DNA of 64,000 bases from contig JACKFC010000009.1 of assembly GCA_020632665.1 (NCBI GenBank), positions 1 to 64,000 on the forward strand, in the 5' to 3' direction. Shown piece after piece: positions 41,272-52,212 of this stretch (within the stretch, counting starts at the first letter, position 1; every line of letters begins with the position of its first letter). This stretch comes from Deltaproteobacteria bacterium. GTDB taxonomy: Bacteria > Myxococcota_A > UBA9042. The notes under the pieces were generated by a model. It was not told the DNA's origin. It ran no database searches and saw only the letters and a program-made list of their open reading frames with translations. The translations under genes were made by a program, and so were the position numbers.

Positions 41272-43062
41272 ATGGAGCGCCCCGTGGTCGACACCGCTCA
41301 GAAGCCTACCCGCCGCCTGCCTCGACTGGCGCTGCTGCTCGCCACCGCGATGACGTTCGCGGCGCTGCCTACGTCCGCGCTGACGATCCAGATCGACGGC
41401 ATCACCACTGCGCCGGGAGGCGACTACACGCCGAACGCGCGCCTGGGCACGACCAGCTCGCTGCTCGGCGATTCGTCCGTCTCGCACGTGGTGAACTACA
41501 CCGACTGTAAGGCGATCTTCGCCGCCGACGCGCCGACGGTGCGGGTGACGTGGTCGTGGCTCGACAAGCCGGTCGCCCTGCTCAGCCCGCGCTACGGCGT
41601 CAAGCTGGCGCCGCCCGGCGCGACCTGCGACGGCAACTCGATGACCGAGTCGAATACCGACTCGGGCTGCAAGATCCTGGCGTCGGACAAGGCGTTCTCG
41701 CAGCCGCTGACCGCCGCCGGCGAGTTCACCGACATCGACCTCTCCGAGCTGCTCAAGGGCGCCGACTGCGCGGTGCAGCAAGAGGTCGAGGCGCGGATCT
41801 ACTTCATCACCACAGACAACTCGACCGGCGTCTCGCAGACGCTGTCGCAGACCTTCAACCTGCTGCTGGACACCAAGGCGCCGGTCGCGCCGACGGTCGA
41901 GACGCTCTCGGGCGGCGGCCAGAATATCCGCCTGACCTGGGCCCACGCCGATACCGCCGTGACCAACTACGCCCGCGTCTACTGGTCGAAGGTGCCCTTC
42001 ACCGCGAGCGCGCCCTCGACCGCGACCAACAAGAGCGACAAGCTGACCGGCACCAGCTACCAGATTCAGGACTTGGACAACGGCACGACCTACTACGTCG
42101 CGGTGACGGCGATCGACGGCAACGACAACGAGTCGGCGGCCAACGAGGTGCGCGAAGGGGTGCCGATCGAGGTCCAGGACTTCTGGCAATACTACAAGGC
42201 TTCGGGCGGCAGCTCGGACGCCGGCTACTACGGCTGCAGCGCCGGCACCGGCCGTGGCGCAGGCGGCTGGGCCGGACTGGGACTGATCCTGCTCGCAGCG
42301 TGGCTCCTGCTCGGCGCGCGCCGATTCGGCCTCCGCCGGGTCGCGCTGCTGCTCGCGTTCACCGGCGCTGCGCTGGCGACCTGGGCCCCCACGGCGGCGC
42401 AGGCGGAGTCGCCGCGCACCGCCAGCTTGGACCTGCGCTTCGGCTATTACGCACCGCAGGTCGACAACGAATTCGCCAAGACCAACGGCCAGACGCCGTT
42501 CGAGACGGTCTTCGGCGACTCGGCGCTGCAGAAGGGCTTCTCGCTCGAGCAGAACCTGATCGGCGGCTTCGGCGACTTGGCGATCGGCTTCTCGGCAGGT
42601 TGGTGGTCGCAGACGGGCAAGGCGCGGGCGCTCGACGGCAGCTCGGCGCAGGACTCGACCGAGCTGATGATCGTCCCGCTGACCCTGGATCTGGTCTACC
42701 GGTTCAACTGGTTGGCGTTCAAGACCGGCTTCCCGCTGGTGCCCTACGTCAAGGGCGGCCTGGCCTACGCGCTGTGGTGGGGCTTCGACGGCAACGGCGA
42801 CGTCAGCAAATACACCGGCACCGACAATAAGGTGACCGAGGCCCAGGGCGGCGTGGCCGGACTGCACGGTGTGGTCGGCCTGCGATTGCTGCTCGACGTC
42901 TTCGAGCCGCGCGCGGCGCGTGGTTTCGACCTCGAGATGGGCGTCAACCACAGCTACCTCTTCTGCGAGTACCAGGTCCTCTCGCTCAACAATTTCGGCG
43001 ACGCCAAGGCCCTCGACCTCAGCGACGAGGTCATCCTCTTCGGCCTCGGCTTCGATCTGTAG
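41272..43062 (+). CDS. fusion of an FN3/C-terminal-anchor protein with an outer-membrane beta-barrel
   Basis: A 596-residue protein with signal peptide (ending TSA). A beta-rich domain is followed by a fibronectin type III domain at about 204-296. Near 322 comes a MYXO-CTERM-like sorting tail: a Cys in a Gly-rich stretch, a hydrophobic run (LGLILLAAWLLLGARR) and Arg residues. Such a tail normally ends a protein. Here the frame continues into a second signal-peptide-like segment at about 356-377 (ending AAQA) and a beta-barrel domain to the end (LDLRFGYYAPQVDNEF ... SDEVILFGLGFDL). In Myxococcus, families of these two types (MXAN_2561 and MXAN_2562) are separate proteins. I see no internal ATG or GTG at the join. 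Expressed from the sigma-54 promoter just upstream. Confidence 0.78.
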   Translation: MERPVVDTAQKPTRRLPRLALLLATAMTFAALPTSALTIQIDGITTAPGGDYTPNARLGTTSSLLGDSSVSHVVNYTDCKAIFAADAPTVRVTWSWLDKPVALLSPRYGVKLAPPGATCDGNSMTESNTDSGCKILASDKAFSQPLTAAGEFTDIDLSELLKGADCAVQQEVEARIYFITTDNSTGVSQTLSQTFNLLLDTKAPVAPTVETLSGGGQNIRLTWAHADTAVTNYARVYWSKVPFTASAPSTATNKSDKLTGTSYQIQDLDNGTTYYVAVTAIDGNDNESAANEVREGVPIEVQDFWQYYKASGGSSDAGYYGCSAGTGRGAGGWAGLGLILLAAWLLLGARRFGLRRVALLLAFTGAALATWAPTAAQAESPRTASLDLRFGYYAPQVDNEFAKTNGQTPFETVFGDSALQKGFSLEQNLIGGFGDLAIGFSAGWWSQTGKARALDGSSAQDSTELMIVPLTLDLVYRFNWLAFKTGFPLVPYVKGGLAYALWWGFDGNGDVSKYTGTDNKVTEAQGGVAGLHGVVGLRLLLDVFEPRAARGFDLEMGVNHSYLFCEYQVLSLNNFGDAKALDLSDEVILFGLGFDL

Positions 43063-43072
43063 CGACGCAGGC

Positions 43073-43903
43073 ATGGACGACGCCCCCGAACGGCAGCGCT
43101 GGCTGGCCTGGGTGAGCTTCGACGGCACCGGATTTTCGGGCTTTCAGCGACAAGACGGACCGCGGACGGTCGCCGGCGAGCTCGAAGCCGGTTGGCAGCG
43201 TTGGCTCGGCGAGTCGGTGACGGTGCGCAGCTCGAGCCGCACCGACGCCGGCGTGCACGCCCGCCGCATGCCCGTGGTCGTGCAGACCGAGCGGCAGCTC
43301 CCGGCGAAGGCGATCGTGCTGGGCTGGAACCACGCGCTGCCCGAAGATCTCGCGATCCAGCAGGCCGAGGCGGTCGCCGACGACTTCCACGTCCGCCACG
43401 ACGCGATCGGCAAGCGCTACGTCTACCGCATCTGGAACGCCCGCGCCCGCGACCCGCGGCGGCGGCTGGACCATTGGCACGTGCCGGTTCCGCTCGACGT
43501 CGAGCGCATGGCCCGCGCCGCCACGGCCTTCGTCGGCGACCACGACTTCGCCGCTTTTCGTGCCGCGACCTGCAGCGCGCTCTCGACCCGCCGGACGATG
43601 CGCGGCGTCGAGATCCGGGGTCGCGCGCCTGCCATCGAGGTCGTCGTCGAGGGCAACGCCTTCCTGCAGAATATGGTCCGGATCATGGTCGGCACGCTGG
43701 TCGCCATCGGCCGCGGCACGTTGGCAGAAGACGCGATCGTGCGGGCCCTCGGCAGCGGCGCGCGGCAGGACGCAGGCCTCACCGCGCCGGCCCTGGGCCT
43801 CGAGCTCGACGAGGTCTTCTACGGTCCGCACGGCGCGCGGCAGGGCTTGGAGCACAAGAAGCTGCTGGCCCGACTCGAAGGGCTGGAGCCGAGCGCGGAT
43901 TGA
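43073..43903 (+). CDS. truA: tRNA pseudouridine(38-40) synthase TruA
   Basis: A 276-residue enzyme that isomerises uridines 38-40 in the anticodon arm of tRNAs. The signature SRTDAGVHAR contains the catalytic Asp58. Other family segments are YDGTGFSGFQ-like VSFDGTGFSGFQRQ, GKRYVYRIWN and NAFLQNMVRIMVGTLVAIGRG. Length is standard. It begins 10 bp after the preceding stop, probably in the same transcript. Confidence 0.96.
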   Translation: MDDAPERQRWLAWVSFDGTGFSGFQRQDGPRTVAGELEAGWQRWLGESVTVRSSSRTDAGVHARRMPVVVQTERQLPAKAIVLGWNHALPEDLAIQQAEAVADDFHVRHDAIGKRYVYRIWNARARDPRRRLDHWHVPVPLDVERMARAATAFVGDHDFAAFRAATCSALSTRRTMRGVEIRGRAPAIEVVVEGNAFLQNMVRIMVGTLVAIGRGTLAEDAIVRALGSGARQDAGLTAPALGLELDEVFYGPHGARQGLEHKKLLARLEGLEPSAD

Positions 43904-43921
43904 GCGCCGGCCGGCGCGTGG

Positions 43922-45001
43922 CTACTTGCAGCCGTACGCGGTTCCGGTCCAGACACACTTCTTGTTCGCCTTGGTGCAGTCGAGCGCGACGATCTTGTCC
44001 GACGAGCAAAAGAGCCACTGATCGCCGTCGCAGGCGCCGGTCTTGCTGTTGAAGGTGCCGCCGCAGGCGCCGCCGACCTTGGCTTGGCAGACGCCGACCG
44101 AGCAGGCCCATCCGCTCGGGCAGCCGCCGCAGCTGCCGCCGCAGCCGTCGTCGCCGCACTCCATGGTCTTGCCGTCTTCGGTCTTGCAGCTCGGCTCGCA
44201 GGGCGGCTTGTCGATGCAGCCGTAGGCGGATTTCGTCGGGTCCCAGCCGCAGACCTTGTTGCCGACGGGGAGCTGCGCCGAGCAATCCTTCTGCGTCTTC
44301 TTCGCCGTGCCGCCCTGCCCTTCGCAGCCGAAGAGGATATCGCCGTCGCATTGGCCATTCGGCGGAATACCCTTGCAGGCTGTCGGTTTGCATTGGAAGT
44401 CCGGGGCGCACCAATCGCCCGTCGCGCAGCTCCCGCAGGATTTGCCACAGCCATCGTCGCCGCAGGTCTTGCTGGCGCACGAGCCGATGCAGTCGTCGGC
44501 ATAGCAGAGGAAGTCGACGCCGCAATGGAAGCCCGAGCCGCAATCGCCGCAATTCCCGCCGCAGCCGTTGTCGCCGCACGACTTCCCTTCGCATTGCGGC
44601 TTGCAGAATTCGTCGCAGGCGCTGCCGTCGGCGAGGCAGACCTTGCCGGTGGGACAGAAGCCGCAGACCGAGCCGCAGCCGTCGGGCCCGCAGGTCTTGC
44701 CCTTGCAGTCGGGCTTGCAGGTGCCGTCGCCGCCCGGCCAGGAGACGTCCGGGCCGGTGTCTTGGCTCGCCGTATCGGCCGGCGGGCTGACGGCGTCGGC
44801 GTCTTCGCTGGTGCCGGTGTCTTGCGTCGTGGCGACGTCGCTGCTGCCGCCGACTTCGAAGACCGGGACGTCGATACCGCCGCTGCCGGCGTCGTCTGCT
44901 GCTTTTTCGCCGTCGCCACCGCAGCCGGGGGCGGCGACGAACAGCAGCGCAGCTGCGCAGAGGGCGCGCGACGCGATGGGAGCCGGGACGAAGTGGAACA
45001 C
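43922..45001 (-). CDS. lipoprotein with Cys-rich CGDxGCGGxCG repeats
   Basis: A 359-residue lipoprotein starting at GTG 45001 (GGAGG 5 nt upstream). Lipobox VAAPGC (Cys27), then an Asp/Ser/Thr-rich linker of about 65 residues. Four Cys-rich repeats of about 40 residues follow, each with a core such as KTCGPDGCGSVCGFC, KSCGDNGCGGNCGDC, KTCGDDGCGKSCGSC or MECGDDGCGGSCGGC. The remaining Cys-containing segments end in CVWTGTAYGCK. All cysteines are probably paired in disulfides. Surface or periplasmic; function unknown. It is convergent with truA and divergent from the type II secretion operon. Confidence 0.85.
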   Translation of the reverse strand: MFHFVPAPIASRALCAAALLFVAAPGCGGDGEKAADDAGSGGIDVPVFEVGGSSDVATTQDTGTSEDADAVSPPADTASQDTGPDVSWPGGDGTCKPDCKGKTCGPDGCGSVCGFCPTGKVCLADGSACDEFCKPQCEGKSCGDNGCGGNCGDCGSGFHCGVDFLCYADDCIGSCASKTCGDDGCGKSCGSCATGDWCAPDFQCKPTACKGIPPNGQCDGDILFGCEGQGGTAKKTQKDCSAQLPVGNKVCGWDPTKSAYGCIDKPPCEPSCKTEDGKTMECGDDGCGGSCGGCPSGWACSVGVCQAKVGGACGGTFNSKTGACDGDQWLFCSSDKIVALDCTKANKKCVWTGTAYGCK

Positions 45002-45089
45002 GGGGACCTCCGGGCACGGGCTGACGCGGAGGGAGCATACCTGCCTCGCGCCAGCCGGCCAGTCCGCGATCGGGGTCACCGCGGCACTT

Positions 45090-45145
45090 TGCCAAATTGG
45101 CACCGCGAAGTGGGCTCGAAGCGGCGCAGCGTTGCCCTTTGGACA
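45090..45145 (+). promoter_or_regulatory. tandem palindromes, putative activator (UAS) sites upstream of the gsp sigma-54 promoter
   Basis: A perfect palindrome TGCCAAATTGGCA (45090-45102) and a degenerate copy TGCCCTTTGGACA (45133-45145) lie 43 bp apart. The first differs at one base from the site at 41088, and its centre is again 113 bp upstream of the -24 T of the sigma-54 promoter. It is also close to the divergent lipoprotein gene at 45001 and could affect that gene too. Confidence 0.68.
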
Positions 45146-45208
45146 CCCGCCGCTGCCGGCCCAGCGATGGGAGTGACGCGATCCTGGCCAGTTGGAGCGG
45201 GTGCAGAC

Positions 45209-45224
45209 TGGCACGAACCTTGCT
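45209..45224 (+). promoter_or_regulatory. sigma-54 promoter of the gsp operon
   Basis: TGGCAC (45209-45214), 5 nt (GAACC), then TTGCT (45220-45224). This is essentially the full -24/-12 consensus with correct GG-N10-GC spacing. It lies about 77 nt before the gspC ATG. Confidence 0.85.
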
Positions 45225-45300
45225 CTATCCAAGGTGGGGACGCAGGCCTGCGTCGCACCGGACGGGTGAGGGACACCCGAGAGGAGAGAACGTCGCCGTG

Positions 45301-46326
45301 ATGGAGACCCTGCTCAAGCGCCACTTCTGGGTCGTGAACCTGGTCGGACTCGCGCTGATCGCGTGGCTCCTGGGTGGCGTGGTCAATGGCTTCGTCGGGA
45401 TGAAGCTCGGCAGCCTCGCCGGCGCGTCGAGCAAGGACGAGACGATCAAGGCCGCCGACGGCGAGAGCAAGCTCGCGGCGCGGCTGGCCGACGCCCGGGC
45501 GAAGCTCGGCGCCGGCGGCTCGATGGCGGCCCGGAGCCCCTTCCTCCTCGACGAGCCCGCGGCCGAGCTGCCACCGGAGGAGATCCCGGAAGAGCAGCCC
45601 GAAGAGCAGCCCGAAGAGGGGCCGGTCGAGGCGAGCTACGAGTTGACCAAGCTGCCGCTGAAGCTGCTCGGCACGATGGTGGTGCAGCCAGCGAGCTATT
45701 CGAGCGCGACGATGGAGGTCAACCGGCAGGACCAGAAGATCGTCACCGTCGGCATCGAGCTCCTCGACGGACAGGCCCGGGTCGAAGCGATCTTCCGGAC
45801 CTACGTGGTGCTCAAGGAAGCCAGCAAGCTCACGATCGCGCCGCTCTGGCCGCACCCCGAAGCCGCTGGCGGGCAGCAGACCGCGTCCGCCACGCCGACG
45901 CTCGGCCGGCCGCCGCGCCCGACGGCCGCCGCCGCGCCGACCGCCGCTGCCGCGCGCAATACCGCCAGCGCCGCCGGCAACGCCGATGGCGTGCGCAAGA
46001 TCTCGGATACCAGCTTCCAACTCGAGAAGAAGATGCTCGACAAGAAGCTCAAGAACCTGGCCTCGCTCGGCCAGCAGGTTCGGGTCGTGCCGAACTACCG
46101 CTCGGGCAAATACGACGGCTTCCGGATGATCGGCATGGCGTCGTCGAGCATGTTCCGCGACATCGGTTTCCAGAACGGGGACATCGTCAAAGTCATCAAC
46201 GGCAACCGGATCGATAGCCCGAACAAGGCGCTGGCGCTCTACGAGGCGCTGAAGAACAAGTCCCGACTGACGGTCCAAATCGAGCGCGGCGGCATGCTCA
46301 AGACGCTGCGCTACATCGTGCGCTGA
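45301..46326 (+). CDS. gspC: type II secretion system inner-membrane protein GspC
   Basis: A 341-residue protein. A short cytoplasmic N-terminus and one membrane helix (residues about 10-35) are followed by a Pro/Glu-rich linker. The homology-region (HR) domain at about 115-180 (KLLGTMVVQPASYSSATMEV) binds the secretin N0 domain. Ala/Pro/Thr linker, then a C-terminal PDZ-like domain at about 258-341 (GFRMIGMASSSMFRDIGFQN). First gene of the gsp operon. A GTG at 45298 directly before the ATG is an alternative start; GAGGAG is 14 nt before the ATG. Confidence 0.92.
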   Translation: METLLKRHFWVVNLVGLALIAWLLGGVVNGFVGMKLGSLAGASSKDETIKAADGESKLAARLADARAKLGAGGSMAARSPFLLDEPAAELPPEEIPEEQPEEQPEEGPVEASYELTKLPLKLLGTMVVQPASYSSATMEVNRQDQKIVTVGIELLDGQARVEAIFRTYVVLKEASKLTIAPLWPHPEAAGGQQTASATPTLGRPPRPTAAAAPTAAAARNTASAAGNADGVRKISDTSFQLEKKMLDKKLKNLASLGQQVRVVPNYRSGKYDGFRMIGMASSSMFRDIGFQNGDIVKVINGNRIDSPNKALALYEALKNKSRLTVQIERGGMLKTLRYIVR

Positions 46327-46354
46327 CTGCCTCCGGGCAGCTCCAGGAGTCGAC

Positions 46355-49125
46355 GTGAAGACGAGAGTCGACAGTTTCCAGTACCACACCACGCGGGCGG
46401 CCGCGCTGCTGGTCGTGACGCTGCTCTGTGCAGTGGCGATCGGTCAGGAGCGCAAGATCCCGGTTCGCCCGGGCCGCGCCGGCACGCTCAACAAGAGCGG
46501 CAAGCGGCAGGTCAAGGCCGGCGCCGGGACCGCGGGCGTGCTCAAGCGAAGCAGCAAGTCCAAGCTCGATCCGAGCTACGATCCCGCCGCCGCCAGCGCC
46601 GCGCTGGGTGCCGGTGACGGCCCCGAGACGCCCGGTCGTCGCGTCGCCGAAGCGGCCTCGCCCAGCGCCCCGACCGCCGCCGACGAGCCGGAGAAGGACC
46701 ACAAGACCATCGAGGACATGGTCACGTTCAAGTCGAACTTCGAGAAGGACATCAAGTGCCGTCCGCTGCCGCGTGGTGCGCGCGTGACGCTCGACTTCGA
46801 AGAGGCCCCGATCGAGTCGGTCATCAAGCTGATGTCGTGCTGGACGACCCGGAACTTCATGCTCGCCACCAGCCGCCGCGGCGCGAAGGTGACGATCCTC
46901 AGCCCGCGCCCGGTGACGGTGCTCGAGGCGTGGAAGGCCTTCCTCTCGGCGCTCGAGGTCAACGGCATGACCGTGACCCGCAAGGGCGCGTTCTGGCACA
47001 TCGTCGACAGCAACCAGGCCCGCGCCCGTGGCGCCCGCATCCTCGGCAGCAAGTCGGGCGTGCCGAACGACGACCAGATCGTGACGCGGCTGGTCCGGCT
47101 CGAGCACGTCGACATCCAGGAGGTCGAGCAGCTGCTGGCGAAGTTCAAGAGCCAGGGCGGCGACATCTTCGCCTACAAGCCGACCAATACCCTGATCATC
47201 ACCGATACCGGCAGCGCGATTCGGCGGATGATGCAGCTCTTGAAGGAAGTCGATATCCCGCTCGGCAAGGAGAAGATCTGGATCCGCCCGGTGCAGCACA
47301 TGGCGGCCAGCGAGCTGGTCGAGCGGATCAACGCGGTCTTCGGCGAAAGCGGCGGTGCGCGGTCGGCGCCGAGCCGAACCAGCCGGGGCAAGCGGAGCGC
47401 GCCGGCCGCCGCTTCGGGCGGCAGCGACATCACCAAGGTGAGCATCAGCAAGGTGATCGCCGACGAGCGCACGAACCAGATCATCATGATCACGACGCGT
47501 TCGAACTACCTCAAGGTCGACCGCTTGATCCGCAAGCTGGACGTGCCGATCCCCGGTGAAGGCGCGATCCACATCCACCCGCTGGAGAACGCCGACGCCG
47601 AGGACCTGGCGCAGACGCTGCAGAGCTTGGCCGGTGGCGGCTCGAGCGGCGGCGCGCGCGGCCGCAACACCAAGAGCGCCCGGGGCGGCAGCAGCAAGAG
47701 CGGTGGCTCGGCGGCGCTCTTCGAAGGCGAGGTGAAGATCACCGCGCACAAGGCGACCAACTCGCTGGTCATCGAGGCCAGCCTGAAGGATTACCTCTCG
47801 CTGCAGAAGGTCATCGCCAAGCTCGATTCGCGGCGCAAGCAGGTCTACGTCGAGGCCGTGATCATGGAGATCTCGACCAGCAAGACGCAAAATATGCAGA
47901 TCGCGGGCTCGGCCGGCACGACCTTCGATATCGGCGGCGACACCGTCCCGTTCCTGGTCGGCCTCGGCGGCCTGGGCATGGGCGGCGTCGACATCAGCCA
48001 GCTCAACAGCGGCGGCCTCGCCGCAGGTATGCAGGGCCCGCTGGTGCAGGTGAACACCGGCAACACCGGCAGCACCAGCGTGGCGAGCGGCGTGACGCTC
48101 TCGATCCCGGCCTTCGGCTTCCTGGTCCAGGCGATCCAGAACAACTCCGACGTCAACGTGCTCTCGACGCCGCATATCCTGACGCTGAACAACGAAGAGG
48201 CCGAGATCCAGGTCGGCCGCAAGGTGCCCTACCGCCAGGCCAGCCTCGGCGGCGGCTTGGGTGGCCTCGCTGGTCTCGCCGGCGGCCTCGGTGGCGCGGG
48301 CGGCCTCGGCGCGCTCGGCGGACTCGGCGCGCTCGGCGGACTCGGTGGACTCGGCGGCCTCGGCTCGATGGTGCAGTTCATCGACGTCGACATGACGCTG
48401 AAGATCACGCCGCAGATCAACGAGAGCGACTTCATCAAGCTGAAGATCGACCAGCAGATCGACGAGATCGAGGCGATGGACCCGAACCTCGGGCCGACCA
48501 CGAGCAAGCGCAAGGTGGCCAATACCGTCGTCGTGCGCGACCAGCAGCCGATCGTCATCGGCGGCCTGATCACCGACCGCGAGACGACCGGCGTCGCGAA
48601 GATCCCGATCCTCGGCGACCTGCCGCTGATCGGCATGCTCTTCCGCAAGACCACCAAGCAGAAGGAGAAGAAGAACCTGCTGCTCGTCGTGGTCCCGCAC
48701 ATCATCAAGGATCCGAGCGATATCCGCCGCATCCACGACCAGAAGATGAACCAGCTGCGCGAGTTCGCCGACGAGCTGGCGACCCGCAACAAGGAGCGCC
48801 AGGGCGACGTCGACTACCGCAAGAAGCGCGGCCTGCTGCAGCGCATCCACGAGTCGGTCGAGGCCGCGCGCTTCGAGCGCAAGCAGATGGAGAAGGCCTA
48901 CTACGACAGCACCGACGTCGACATGGTCGGCCCGCCGGACAACCACGACCTCGAGCACGATCCCTTCGGCAAGCAGCTCGAAGAGGAAGAGGAGCAGGCC
49001 GAGGGCACCGAGGAGATCGATCTTCCCGGCAGCAAGGGCAGCAAGTCGAAGGCGAGCAAGCCGACGCCCAAGCCCGCGCCGAAGGCCCAAGAGAAGCCTG
49101 AGTCCAAGGCCGAGGAGGGTGACGA

Positions 49126-49129
<4 letters not shown>
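46355..49129 (+). CDS. gspD: type II secretion secretin GspD
   Basis: A 924-residue outer-membrane secretin; GspD is usually 650-750. Signal peptide, then a basic/Ala-rich linker to about 110. The N0-N3 periplasmic domains span about 125-500 (for example LDFEEAPIESVIKLMS, YKPTNTLIITDTGSAI, VSKVIADERTNQII-like segments). The secretin core (VEAVIMEISTS ... VNVLSTPHILTLNNEEAEIQ ... GGLITDRETTGVAKIPILGD) runs to about 790. A Gly/Leu low-complexity stretch of about 40 residues is inserted near 629-670 inside the core. The C-terminal about 130 residues are charged and Lys/Glu-rich. The GTG start has AGGAG upstream. The stop overlaps gspE (GTGA). Confidence 0.96.
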
Positions 49130-50883
<1,754 letters not shown>

Positions 50884-50893
50884 GAGGCTCGAG

Positions 50894-52156
50894 GTGCCGG
50901 TTTACGAGTACATCGGCCGCACCGCGGGCGGCAAGACGGTCAAGGGGGTGCTGGACGTCGACAACGTCCGCGCGCTCAAGTCCGCCTTGCGGCGCGAAAA
51001 GGTGTTCCTGACCGAGTACAAAGAGACCAGCGCCAAGGGCAAGGGCGGCGGCAAGGTCAAGGGCGGCGTGGCGCAGCGTTCCGGCAGCCGCGACGTCGAC
51101 CTGCAAGAGATGCTGACCCGCATCTCGCCGATGGACATCGCCGAGATGACCCGCCAGCTCGCGACCCTGGTCCGCGCCGGCGTGCCGCTGGTCGACTCGA
51201 TGACCGCGATCGTCGAGCAGACCGAGAATCCGAAGCTCAAGCGCGTGCTCTCGGCGGTCCGTACCGACCTGAACGAAGGCACCAGCTTCTTCAAGGCGCT
51301 GGCGAATCACCCGAAGGTCTTCGGCTCGACCTACGTCAACATGGTCCGCGCCGGCGAGTCGTCGGGAACGCTCGAGATCGTCCTTTCGCGCCTCGCCGAC
51401 TTCACCGAGTCGCAGGTCCAGCTGCGCAACCGCGTCATCGGCGCGCTGACCTACCCCGTCATCATGCTGATCATCTCGATCCTCATCGTGGCCGCGATGA
51501 TGATCTTGGTGGTGCCGAAGATCACGATCATGTTCGAGGATCTCGGCGCCGAGATGCCGCTGATCACGCGGGTGCTGATCTTCGTCTCGGACCTGCTCTC
51601 GACCTGGTGGCCGGCGCTGCTGCTGCTCGGCTTCGGCGCGGCGACCGCATTCCAGCGCTGGCGGACGTCCGAGGAAGGCGCGCCGAAGTGGGATCGCTTC
51701 CTGCTGAAGGTGCCGGTCCTGGGCGATTTGGTCCGGAAGATCGCGATCGCGCGCTTCTCGCGGACGCTCTCGACGCTGCTCAGCTCAGGCGTGCCGCTGC
51801 TGACGGCGATGGAGATCGTCGAGAACGTCGTCGCCAACCGCGTCCTCTCGGCCGTGCTCGGCGAGGCCCGCGTGGCGATCCGCGAGGGCGACACCATCTC
51901 GGGCCCGCTCAAGCGTTCGGAGGAATTCCCGCCGATGGTGGTGCACATGGTCGCCATCGGTGAGCGCTCCGGCGAGCTCGAGAATATGCTGAAGAACGTT
52001 TCGGAAAGTTACGAAAACCAGGTCGACTCCCGCGTCGCGGCGCTGACGTCGATCCTCGAGCCGATCATGATCGTCGGCATGGGCATCCTGGTGGCCTTCC
52101 TCGTCGCGGCGATCCTGCTGCCGATGATGAAGCTCACCTCTTCGGTCGGCGGCTGA
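50894..52156 (+). CDS. gspF: type II secretion inner-membrane platform protein GspF
   Basis: A 420-residue polytopic protein with two GspF domains: MDIAEMTRQLATLVRAGVPL at about 77-96 and IARFSRTLSTLLSSGVPLLT in the second half. Three membrane segments near 178-205, 225-255 and 385-415. The GTG start at 50894 has GGAGG 6 nt upstream; 10 bp after gspE. The first about 70 residues contain the family's VYEYIGRTAGGKTVKGVLD start. Confidence 0.97.
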   Translation: MPVYEYIGRTAGGKTVKGVLDVDNVRALKSALRREKVFLTEYKETSAKGKGGGKVKGGVAQRSGSRDVDLQEMLTRISPMDIAEMTRQLATLVRAGVPLVDSMTAIVEQTENPKLKRVLSAVRTDLNEGTSFFKALANHPKVFGSTYVNMVRAGESSGTLEIVLSRLADFTESQVQLRNRVIGALTYPVIMLIISILIVAAMMILVVPKITIMFEDLGAEMPLITRVLIFVSDLLSTWWPALLLLGFGAATAFQRWRTSEEGAPKWDRFLLKVPVLGDLVRKIAIARFSRTLSTLLSSGVPLLTAMEIVENVVANRVLSAVLGEARVAIREGDTISGPLKRSEEFPPMVVHMVAIGERSGELENMLKNVSESYENQVDSRVAALTSILEPIMIVGMGILVAFLVAAILLPMMKLTSSVGG

Positions 52157-52212
52157 CCGACCAGCGCGGGCGATCGCGCACAGCACATCCACCACAGCGA
52201 GCGGAGGCAGAG

